Shown here one piece after another: positions 26,901 to 33,264 of a stretch of 64,000 bases of DNA. The notes under the pieces are model-generated. The model was given only the letters and a program-made list of their open reading frames with translations, was not told the DNA's origin and did not search any database. Every line of letters begins with the position of its first letter. The stretch's first letter is position 1. Origin of the DNA: Saccharothrix ecbatanensis (lineage in GTDB: Bacteria > Actinomycetota > Actinomycetes > Mycobacteriales > Pseudonocardiaceae); contig NZ_JACHMO010000001.1 of NCBI RefSeq assembly GCF_014205015.1, positions 372,001 through 436,000 on the forward strand, given 5' to 3'. Made by a program: the position numbers and the translations under genes.

Positions 26901-28743
26901 CGTGCAGGCGAACACCACCTACATCGTGTCGTACCACGCGCCGAACGGGCGTTACGCGGTCAGCGGCGGCTACTTCGCCGGTCAGGGCGCCAGCTACGCG
27001 GGCATCCGGGCGCTGGCCGACGGCGTCGACGGACCCAACGGCGTGTACCGGTACGGCAGCGGCGGCGTCGCGCCCAGTTCCACGTACAACGCGACGAACT
27101 ACTGGGTCGACGTCGTCTACCGCAACGGCCTCAACGGCGACAGCACCCCGCCGACCCTGACGAACCGGTCGCCGGCCGTGGACGCGACGAACGTCGTCGC
27201 CACCACCCCGCTGACGGCGACGTTCAGCGAACCCGTCGACCCGGCGAGCGCGCAGATCTGGCTGTCCGACCCGCGCGGCGCCCAGCTCACCGGCACGCTG
27301 TCGCTGTCCGGCGACCAGCGGACCGTCACGTGGACGCCGACCGGCAAGCTCATGCCGAACACCCGCTACACCGCGAGCGCGCTGATCGCCGACGTCAACG
27401 GCAACCCGATGCCGGACCCGGTGACGTGGTCGTTCACCACCAGCGCGGCCGTGATCTGCCCGTGCACGCTGTTCAGCGCGGCCACCGTGCCCACGGTCAC
27501 CTCGGCCGACGACAACGGCGCGTACGAGCTGGGCGTCCGGTTCACCCCGACGACCGGCGGCCGGATCACCGGCGTGAAGTTCTACAAGGGCGCGGGCAAC
27601 ACCGGCACGCACACCGGGTCGCTGTGGTCGCCGAGCGGGCAGCAGCTGGCGACCGGGACGTTCACCGCCGAGACCGCGAGCGGATGGCAGACGTTGACGT
27701 TCGCCAGCCCCGTGTTCGTGTCGGCCGGCGTCACGTACACCGCGTCGTACACGACAACCACGGGCCGTTACGCCGTGGACAGCGGGTACTTCAGCGGCTA
27801 CACCCTCGCCAGTGGACCGCTCAGCGCGCCGGCGGCCGGTGACGGCGGCAACGGCGTCTACCGCGCCGGCTCCGGCCACCCGACGAACTCCTACGCGGGC
27901 GGCAACTACTGGGTCGACGTGGTGTACCTGCCCAACGACGACAACACACCGCCGGTCGTCAACGGGCGCACCCCGCTCGACGGGGCGAGCGCCGTGTCCA
28001 GGACGTCACCGCTGACGGCGTCGTTCGACGAGCCGGTCGACCTCACCACGGCCCAGTTCACGCTCGCCGACTCCGGTGGCGCGAAGATCGCGGGCACGTT
28101 GTCGCTGTCGGCCAACCAGCAGCAGGTGACATGGACACCGGCCGCGCCGTTGGGCGGTGGCATGACGTACACGGCGAGCCTGCGCATCGCGGACGTCTAC
28201 GGCAACGTGATGACCTCGCCCACCACCTGGTCGTTCACCACGACCACGGCCGGGGACTGCCCGTGCTCGCTGTTCAGCTCGGCGACCGTGCCCACCGTGA
28301 CGTCGGCCGACGACAGCGGCTCGTACGAGCTGGGCGTCCGGTTCGTGCCGTCGGTGAACGGCTCCGTCACCGGGGTCAAGTTCTACAAGGGAGTCGGGAA
28401 CACCGGCACGCACACCGGCACGTTGTGGGACGCGGCCGGCAACCCGTTGGCCACCGGGACGTTCACCGGCGAGACCGCGAGCGGGTGGCAGACGTTGACG
28501 TTCCCCTCGCCGGTGCCCGTCAACGCCGCCACGACCTACGTCGCGTCCTACACCGCGCCGAACGGCCGGTACGCCGTGGACACCGGGTACTTCATGGGCA
28601 ACGCCGTGACCAGCCCGCCGCTGAGCGCGCCGGCCACCGCCGACGGCAGCCGGAACGGGCTGTACCGGTCCGGTCCGGGGTTCCCGGAATCGTCCTACGC
28701 GGGCAGCAACTACTGGGTCGACGTCGTGTTCACCACCGGATGA
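23902..28743 (+). CDS. Giant secreted protein: dimethylformamidase-beta-like domain, Ig-like and four DUF4082 domains
   Basis: 1613 residues from the ATG at 23902 (GAAAGG upstream); the frame runs back to 23797 without a site. A signal peptide ends near residue 44. Residues about 46-545 resemble the large-subunit fold of N,N-dimethylformamidase (NRYGGNSLYFG, VGHDEYWSNEQR, LAFLTGNEVFWKHRWE). An Ig-like domain (about 550-640) follows. Then come four DUF4082 units beginning with a CPC motif at about 642, 914, 1186 and 1453, each with GVKFYKG or RFFKG, NTGTHTG and NYWVDVV. Three Big_5-type Ig-like domains lie between them. It is extracellular; surface-glycan binding or modification is inferred from its place inside the polysaccharide operon. 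Its stop overlaps the next ATG. Confidence 0.9.
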   Translation: MTADRKRARPVLAVPLLRLLVVLALVASTMAVVGVLRAPEAAAAPCDAPVVNKVACENTKPGTPDWQVSYRDDSILGYTTDISVTPGGRVDFKMLTSASSYYIDIYRLGYYGGVGARFQERITRNTPQNQDPCMRGVDGSALIDCGNWAVSLGWNVPATAVSGIYYARTHRNDNGAENEIVFVVRDDTSTSKILFQTSDSTWVAYNRYGGNSLYFGDGPGQGGQAYKVSYNRPYTGGDGDDNFIFNAEYPMLRFLEANGYDLSYTTDADSARRGHLIKNHKVFMAVGHDEYWSNEQRANVEAARAAGVHLAFLTGNEVFWKHRWEKSIDSSKTDWRTIACYKETKGTQNDHLSDWTGTWRDPRYPEQDGGRPENALLGNIFTVNGRRDDSLQVPAAYGKMRLWRHTSLQSLAAGSTYTFQPGTLGYEWNTVEDNGFQPPGVAQLSRTTVTMPDGPYVLQNHGDLYTPDTKTHAITYYRHPSGSLVFGAGTVQWAWGLDDDHAFLTNTPTSDIRMKQATVNFLADMGVQATTLQPGLVQATASTDTQAPTVAFTNVPPLSNVGAAYTFSGTAVDVGGQVGGVEVSTDGGTRWHLASWQAGQTAWSYTYTPSQSGPASLRVRAVDDSANLSTPVVATPGVNPRTCPCGLWTNANTPKVADSGDASPLELGVKWRANSDGYVRGVKFYKGPGNTGTHTGTLWDANGNPMATGTFTGETATGWQTLTFAQPVQVLAGITYVVSYFAPNGHYSYDLEYFFQQPRYLEPLTGLKNGADGVNGLFRFGSSGFPTQSHWGSNYWVDVVWATDPGPDQRAPLLVSTTPVNGEGTVALNPVISATYDEAAAPGSAQFTVTGPNGAVSGSTALSNGNKTVTFTPSQALNPNTGYTVALRVSDAAGNQTPQSTWSFTTGAVRPATCPCTVWDDFARPAEYAANDPTPIEVGTKVRFNGKGEVLGVRFFKGTGNTGTHTGSLWSSTGLLLATGTFTNETASGWQKLTFASPVVVQANTTYIVSYHAPNGRYAVSGGYFAGQGASYAGIRALADGVDGPNGVYRYGSGGVAPSSTYNATNYWVDVVYRNGLNGDSTPPTLTNRSPAVDATNVVATTPLTATFSEPVDPASAQIWLSDPRGAQLTGTLSLSGDQRTVTWTPTGKLMPNTRYTASALIADVNGNPMPDPVTWSFTTSAAVICPCTLFSAATVPTVTSADDNGAYELGVRFTPTTGGRITGVKFYKGAGNTGTHTGSLWSPSGQQLATGTFTAETASGWQTLTFASPVFVSAGVTYTASYTTTTGRYAVDSGYFSGYTLASGPLSAPAAGDGGNGVYRAGSGHPTNSYAGGNYWVDVVYLPNDDNTPPVVNGRTPLDGASAVSRTSPLTASFDEPVDLTTAQFTLADSGGAKIAGTLSLSANQQQVTWTPAAPLGGGMTYTASLRIADVYGNVMTSPTTWSFTTTTAGDCPCSLFSSATVPTVTSADDSGSYELGVRFVPSVNGSVTGVKFYKGVGNTGTHTGTLWDAAGNPLATGTFTGETASGWQTLTFPSPVPVNAATTYVASYTAPNGRYAVDTGYFMGNAVTSPPLSAPATADGSRNGLYRSGPGFPESSYAGSNYWVDVVFTTG
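25827..28740 (+). repeat. Four-fold DUF4082/Ig-like coding repeats of about 815 bp
   Basis: Units begin near 25827, 26641, 27457 and 28259. Each pairs a DUF4082 domain of about 160 residues with an Ig-like domain of about 100; the last unit lacks the Ig part. Patches such as AACACCGGCAC, encoding NTGTHTG, are nearly identical between units. They could recombine to change domain number. Confidence 0.85.
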
Positions 28744-29390
28744 GCCCCCGGCCGCTGCTGTTGGTGGGTGGCGGCGGACTGGCCCGCGAAGTCCTCGCGG
28801 CCGTCCGCCTCCTCCCGGCCCTCTGGCACCCGGTGGGCGCGCTGGACGACGACCCGGCGCGTCATGGCACGGACCTCGACGGCCTGCCCGTCCTCGGCGG
28901 CACGGACCTCGTGCACTCGACGGACGCGGCGGTCATGGTGTGCGTGGCCAACGCGCACCGACCACTCGGCAGGCTGAACTTGGTCGCCCGACTCGGTCTG
29001 CCGGAAGACCGGTGGGCGACGGTCGTGCACCCGGCAGCCTCCGTGGCCGTCGGGGCGGTGGCGGGGCCCGGGACGGTTCTGCTCGCCGGAGCGGTGGTGA
29101 CGACGCCGCTGCGCTTGGGGGCGCACGTCGTCGCCATGCCGCACGTGCTGATCACCCACGACTGCTCGATCGGTGACGGTGTCACGTTCGCCGGTCGGGC
29201 GTCGCTGGGCGGGTCGGTGCGGGTCGGGGCGGGCGCGTACCTCGGACAGGGCTGTGCGGTCCGCGAGGGCGTGTCGATCGGCGCGGGGGCGGTGGTGGGC
29301 ATGGGTTCCGTGGTGCTCGCCGACGTGCCCGCGGGTGAGGTCTGGGTGGGGAACCCCGCCCGGCGGCTGCGAGAGGGGAACGGTTCGTGA
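28740..29390 (+). CDS. NeuD/PglD-type sugar acetyltransferase
   Basis: 216 residues. The ATG overlaps the upstream TGA (ATGA). The N-terminal Rossmann-like part (LLLVGGGGLAREV) is typical of NeuD/PglD. Left-handed beta-helix hexapeptide repeats follow from about 95 (VHPAASVAVGAVAGPGTVL, ITHDCSIGDGVTFAGRASLGG, GMGSVVLADVPAGEVWVGNPA). His139 in ITHDC matches the catalytic His of the family. It should acetylate an amino or hydroxyl group of a nucleotide sugar or glycan building block using acetyl-CoA. It is translationally coupled to both the secreted giant protein and the next aminotransferase. Confidence 0.88.
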   Translation: MSPRPLLLVGGGGLAREVLAAVRLLPALWHPVGALDDDPARHGTDLDGLPVLGGTDLVHSTDAAVMVCVANAHRPLGRLNLVARLGLPEDRWATVVHPAASVAVGAVAGPGTVLLAGAVVTTPLRLGAHVVAMPHVLITHDCSIGDGVTFAGRASLGGSVRVGAGAYLGQGCAVREGVSIGAGAVVGMGSVVLADVPAGEVWVGNPARRLREGNGS

Positions 29391-30496
29391 TCGACATCCC
29401 GCTGGTGGACCTGCGTGCCCAGCACGAGCAGGTGGCCGACGAGGTCGCCGACGGTTGGGCGGAAGTGCTCAAGAACACCGCGTTCGTCGGTGGGCGGCAG
29501 GTGGCCGAGTTCGAGGCGGAATTCGCGTCGTACCAGGAGGTTCCGCACTGCGTGGCGGTCGGCAACGGCACCGACGCGATCGAGCTGGCGTTGCGGGCGT
29601 TGGGAATCGGACCGGGCGACGAGTGCGTGCTGCCCGCGAACACCTTCATCGCCACCGCGGGCGCCGTGGCCCGTACCGGCGCCACCCCTGTGCTGGTGGA
29701 CTGCGTGGCCGACACCGGACTGATCGACGTGTCCCAGGTAGCCGACGCGCTCTCGCCGCGCACCAAGGCATTGCTGCCCGTGCACCTGTACGGACAGGCC
29801 GCGCCGGTCGAGGAGCTGCGGGCGTTCGGCGTGCCGATCGTGGAGGACGCGGCCCAGGCCCAGGGTGCGAGACGACACGGCGTTCCCGTCGGTGGGCTGG
29901 GGGACATCGCCGCCACCAGCTTCTACCCGGGCAAGAACCTGGGCGCGTACGGAGACGGCGGCGCTGTCCTGACGACTTCCTCTTTGTTGGCTTCCGCAGT
30001 GCGCCTACTCCGCGAACACGGCTCACCACGCAAGTACGAGCACTCGGTAGTCGGCTTCAACAGCCGCCTGGACACCCTCCAAGCCGTGGTCCTGTCAGCG
30101 AAGCTGCGTCGCCTGGAGCCCTGGAACACCCTCCGCCGCGCCGCCGCCGACCGTTACTCGTCACTGCTGGCCGACGTTCCCGGCGTCACGTTGCCGGTAG
30201 TGCTGGAGGGCAACGTGCCCGTGTGGCACTTGTACGTCGTGCGCGTGGCGTCGCGTGACCGAGTGCTCGCCGCGCTGCACGAGGCGGGCATCGGCGCCGG
30301 CATCCACTACCCGACCCCGGTCCACCTGACAGGTGCCTACACCCACCTCGGTCACGCACCGGGCGACTTCCCGGTAAGTGAGGCGGTCGCGGGCGAGATC
30401 CTCTCGCTGCCGCTGTTCCCGGAGATCACGGTGGCGCAGCAGGAACGCGTGGTGGCGGCTTTGGCGGAGGCCGTTCTGGTCGAGGCTGTGCGATGA
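29387..30496 (+). CDS. DegT/DnrJ/EryC1/StrS family sugar aminotransferase (second; 3-amino sugar type)
   Basis: 369 residues. The GTG start overlaps the previous TGA (GTGA) and has GAGAGGGGAA upstream. The opening IPLVDLRAQHEQ and LKNTAFVGGRQVAEFE are characteristic of WbpE/FdtB/QdtB-type enzymes acting on C3. GNGTDAIELALRALG, LPANTFIATAGAVARTGA and the PLP lysine in SFYPGKNLGAYGDGG are all present. It is probably the transaminase partner of the Gfo/Idh oxidase in this cluster, giving a 3-amino sugar that the next enzyme acylates. Its stop overlaps the next ATG. Confidence 0.92.
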   Translation: MIDIPLVDLRAQHEQVADEVADGWAEVLKNTAFVGGRQVAEFEAEFASYQEVPHCVAVGNGTDAIELALRALGIGPGDECVLPANTFIATAGAVARTGATPVLVDCVADTGLIDVSQVADALSPRTKALLPVHLYGQAAPVEELRAFGVPIVEDAAQAQGARRHGVPVGGLGDIAATSFYPGKNLGAYGDGGAVLTTSSLLASAVRLLREHGSPRKYEHSVVGFNSRLDTLQAVVLSAKLRRLEPWNTLRRAAADRYSSLLADVPGVTLPVVLEGNVPVWHLYVVRVASRDRVLAALHEAGIGAGIHYPTPVHLTGAYTHLGHAPGDFPVSEAVAGEILSLPLFPEITVAQQERVVAALAEAVLVEAVR

Positions 30497-31056
30497 GCGA
30501 GGTCTACGTCCACCCCAAGGGTTTGTGCGAGAGCTCCGAGGTGGGCTCGGGCACGCGCGTGTGGGCTTTCGCGCACGTGCTGCCCGGGGCGCGGATCGGC
30601 CGCGACTGCAACATCTGCGACGGCGCGTTCGTGGAGGGCAAGGCGGTCCTGGGTGATCGGGTGACGGTGAAGAACGGCACGCTGGTCTTCGATGGAGTGG
30701 TCTGCGAAGACGAGGTCTTCCTCGGCCCGAACGTCCTGTTCACCAACGACCTGCGCCCAAGAGCAGCCATCCGCCGAACCGGCGACGCTCTGCTGTCCAC
30801 CACAGTGCGTCGCGGCGCAACCCTGGGCGCAGGCGCGGTCGTGGTCTGCGGCATCGAGATCGGCGAGCACGCCTTCGCCGCCGCAGGCTCGGTAATCACC
30901 AAGGACGTCCCCGCGCACGCGTTCATCGCGGGCAACCCGGCAACCCACAAGGGCTGGGTGTGCTCCTGTGGCCAACGCCTGGACGCCGGCCTAGTCTGCC
31001 GAGACTGCGACAACCGCTACGTCGAGGGCGACAAGGGCCTGACCCCAGCTCCGTGA
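30493..31056 (+). CDS. WbpD/FdtC-like N-acyltransferase with Cys-rich tail
   Basis: 187 residues, ATG overlapping the previous stop. It consists of left-handed beta-helix repeats from residue 5 (GLCESSEVGSGTRVWAFAHV, ICDGAFVEGKAVLGDRV), then FLGPNVLFTNDLRPRA and a second block RRGATLGAGAVVVCGIEIG. This is the pattern of acyltransferases that N-acetylate 3-amino nucleotide sugars (WbpD, WlbB, FdtC, QdtC). The C-terminus carries a compact cysteine cluster (VCSCGQRLDAGLVCRDC), probably a small zinc ribbon. Last gene of the first polysaccharide operon. Confidence 0.9.
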   Translation: MSEVYVHPKGLCESSEVGSGTRVWAFAHVLPGARIGRDCNICDGAFVEGKAVLGDRVTVKNGTLVFDGVVCEDEVFLGPNVLFTNDLRPRAAIRRTGDALLSTTVRRGATLGAGAVVVCGIEIGEHAFAAAGSVITKDVPAHAFIAGNPATHKGWVCSCGQRLDAGLVCRDCDNRYVEGDKGLTPAP

Positions 31057-31380
31057 GGGGGGCCGGCCCAACATCACCCGGACGTGTTTGGCGCCCAGGG
31101 GCACTTTCGGCAGAATGATTTCGTTGCCGGAATACAAGGAGGCGGCGCGGCGGCCCCAACGCACAGCCAGACGTATCCACTGCACAGCCAGACGCCCAGC
31201 ACACTCAGACGTCCAGCGCCTCGCCCAGCGCCCCACGGTCCACAGGCGGACGGGGCCACAGACGGACGCCAACACCGCTCCCGTCCCCTGGGGCCTCGGT
31301 CCCCTCGGACCTCGGGTCACTCGTGGACGTTGCCAGGGCGACCGGACGTCCGCGTGGTGCGCGTCGGGCTCTGGGTCGCC
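31057..31380. other. 324-bp non-coding gap with short repeats
   Basis: No credible gene. A relatively AT-rich stretch (about 31100-31140, GAATGATTTCGTTGCCGGAA) stands out. It is followed by CACAGCCAGACG twice (31162 and 31183) and a related copy at 31200, then low-complexity C-rich sequence up to the end of the GntR gene. It marks the border between the polysaccharide operon and a regulatory islet. Confidence 0.5.
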
Positions 31381-32109
31381 CTAGACCGACTCGGTCTCGG
31401 TGGTCTGGCGGTACAGCAGCTCGTACAGGTGTCCGCCCTTGATGAGGACCGATGCTTCGACGGGGCGTTCGTTGTCGCTGTAGACGACACGCAGCTGCCG
31501 GATCACCGGCGTCCCGTCAGGAAGGTCCAAGGTCTCGGCTTCCTCCACCGTCGGCGGCCGTGCCGAAATCCGGTCGACGAAGGCCCGCTGAGGAAACCCG
31601 AGGTCGGCGAGCGCCTGAGGTGCGCCTCCGCGGATCTTCGCTGCCTTCGCCAGACTGCTGTCGGCGGCGATCTCGGCGGGGTAGTACGACGCGGACAACT
31701 CCACGGGCTGCCCGTCGTGGAAGAGGACTCTCGTGCGGACGATCGCGGTGGCACCGGGCGCCAGCTGCAATCCGTCGGTGATGTCGGCAGGTGGAACGAC
31801 GTTGCGGACGTTGAGCAACTGGTAGCGGAACCGGCCGGGCTCAGGCGTGATGTAGGTGGAGGCGTCGATGATGAACGGCTGCCGATCACGGACGTAGACA
31901 CCTTTGCCCGCACGGCTGTCGAGGAAGCCTTCGTCCTTCAACGCCCGTAGCGCGTGCTGGATGGTGGCGTTCGCCGCACCGTACTTCGCGACAAGTTGCG
32001 CGGTGGACGGCAGTTGCGCACCCGGACCCAGCTCGCCACGCATGATGAGATCACGCAGTTCCGCCGCGATCTGCTGATGCCGGGGCCGGATGTCACGTGT
32101 GCGAGGCAA
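31381..32109 (-). CDS. GntR family regulator with UTRA domain
   Basis: 242 residues. It starts at TTG: AGGAG stands 7 bp upstream and no ATG or GTG fits. The winged HTH (about 8-75) has IAAELRDLIMRGELGPGAQLPS, then VAKYGAANATIQHALRALKDEGFLDSRAGKGVYV. The UTRA ligand-binding domain runs from 95 to 238. HutC/FarR-subfamily proteins repress genes until a small ligand binds. The ligand is unknown. The gene lies 30 bp downstream of a UTRA-only gene with clear similarity in its effector domain, so the two may form mixed oligomers. The position between polysaccharide operons looks like an insertion. Confidence 0.9.
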   Translation of the reverse strand: MPRTRDIRPRHQQIAAELRDLIMRGELGPGAQLPSTAQLVAKYGAANATIQHALRALKDEGFLDSRAGKGVYVRDRQPFIIDASTYITPEPGRFRYQLLNVRNVVPPADITDGLQLAPGATAIVRTRVLFHDGQPVELSASYYPAEIAADSSLAKAAKIRGGAPQALADLGFPQRAFVDRISARPPTVEEAETLDLPDGTPVIRQLRVVYSDNERPVEASVLIKGGHLYELLYRQTTETESV

Positions 32110-32139
32110 AACCGACTCCTGAAGACGTCATCGGGGTGG

Positions 32140-32673
32140 TCATGGCGTCAGCTCGTAGCGCAGCCGTCGTCCGTCGGCGACCATCGTCATCAGGCTGGCC
32201 TCGACGGGCAGATCGCCGTCGGTGACGAGAGCGCGGGCGAGCAGCAGCACACAGGACGGGTCGGCCAGCTCCAACGCGGCCCGTTCGCGTGGTGTGGCCA
32301 AGCGCGCGCTGACGTCTTCACGGACGCGGCGAGGCGGATGGCCGAGGTCGGCCAGGAGGGCGACGGCCCCGCCGGGGATCTTGCGAGCCGCTGCCAGCGC
32401 GGTGCCCTGGGCAATGCTCGCGGGGTAGTAGGACTCGACGAGCTCGACCGGGTGGTCGTTGAACAGCATGAGGCGGCGGCGCACGACCACCGGCTCGCCC
32501 TGGCTCAGTCCGAGCATGTCGGCGACCGTCGTGGAGGCGGCGACCTCGTCAACGCCCAGCAGCTTCTGAGTCCCCGTGCCACCGTGCGCTGCCGCCTCGG
32601 AGCCCCAGACGTCGCCGCGCCGGCCGCTCACATATGGCATCGACACGCTCGTCCACGAGCCGGCGCTACTCAT
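32140..32673 (-). CDS. UTRA-domain protein without a DNA-binding domain
   Basis: 177 residues from the ATG at 32673, which has AAGGAAGG 7 bp upstream; the frame extends to 32697. The protein begins with a short Ser/Gly-rich region where a winged helix would be. From about residue 35 there is only a UTRA domain (VADMLGLSQGEPVVVRRRLM, HPVELVESYYPASIAQGTAL, LLLARALVTDGDLPVEASLM). No HTH motif can be found, and the upstream DNA is a divergent promoter region, not a lost coding frame. It may sense the same ligand as the GntR protein downstream and modulate it. It diverges from the helical protein gene at 32796. Confidence 0.78.
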   Translation of the reverse strand: MSSAGSWTSVSMPYVSGRRGDVWGSEAAAHGGTGTQKLLGVDEVAASTTVADMLGLSQGEPVVVRRRLMLFNDHPVELVESYYPASIAQGTALAAARKIPGGAVALLADLGHPPRRVREDVSARLATPRERAALELADPSCVLLLARALVTDGDLPVEASLMTMVADGRRLRYELTP

Positions 32674-32795
32674 CGCTCGCCTTCCTTTGTGCGGCACGGT
32701 GGGGTGCTCCCAGCCGTGACTTTAGTCGTAAGGCGGCAAGGCTACCCATGGTGTCCGCACGTTGTTGCTGCTGTTCGGATATTGCAGTAAGGTTC

Positions 32796-33182
32796 ATGCG
32801 TGAATCCCACGTGCGGACGCTGCGCGACCAGGCCACGGCGGCACTGGGTGACATGGAGCTGATCGAGGCCGCCGAGACGGTGCTGAAGGACGCCTACCAC
32901 GCGGCAGCGCAGGCGCGGACAGCCGCGGCGCTGGCCCGGGAGTACGCCGACGCGGCGAAACAGGCCGGAGCCTACGACCCGGCTGCGGTGGCATACGTCG
33001 CCGCGCAGCACGCGTTCGACGCCGCGGAATGTGCCCAGGTCGCCGTGCAAACGGCGTCGGAGGCGACGGTCGCGGCCGACGAGGCTGCGGAAACTGCCCG
33101 GACGACAGCGGTTCGCGCTGCCCAGGCGGCAGGCCTGCGTCCACCCGGGACCAACTCCGGACGCCCGCTGCATTTGGTGTGA
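32796..33182 (+). CDS. Small Ala-rich helical hypothetical protein
   Basis: 128 residues from the ATG at 32796 (GTAAGG upstream); the longer frame to 32634 covers the divergent promoter. The protein is almost wholly predicted helix, very rich in Ala with Thr, Glu and Asp (AAQARTAAALAREYADAAKQ, VAADEAAETARTTAVRAAQA). This suggests a coiled coil. There is no signal peptide or membrane segment and I recognise no family. Another start codon with a ribosome site lies 11 bp after its stop, so it belonged to a longer operon. Confidence 0.6.
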   Translation: MRESHVRTLRDQATAALGDMELIEAAETVLKDAYHAAAQARTAAALAREYADAAKQAGAYDPAAVAYVAAQHAFDAAECAQVAVQTASEATVAADEAAETARTTAVRAAQAAGLRPPGTNSGRPLHLV

Positions 33183-33193
33183 GGGGCACAGCG

Positions 33194-33264
33194 ATGTCGT
33201 TTACCGTCAGACTCCGAGGTGACGCGTTCGCCAAGATCGTCCGTCTGGCTGGGTTTCCGTCCGT
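33194..33264 (+). pseudogene. Truncated start of a small protein gene at the islet edge
   Basis: An ATG at 33194 has GAGGGG 7 bp upstream, overlapping the end of the preceding gene. It opens MSFTVRLRGDAFAKIVRLAGF, which resembles the first helix of small DNA-binding proteins of integrative elements. After about 24 codons the frame runs antisense into the O-antigen ligase gene and loses coding character. I read it as a gene cut off at the junction. The family assignment is weak. Confidence 0.35.

Noticed and set aside
31088..31384. Small frame in the gap after the acyltransferase
   Set aside because: No ribosome site, low-complexity Arg/Pro/Thr-rich product and poor third-position bias.
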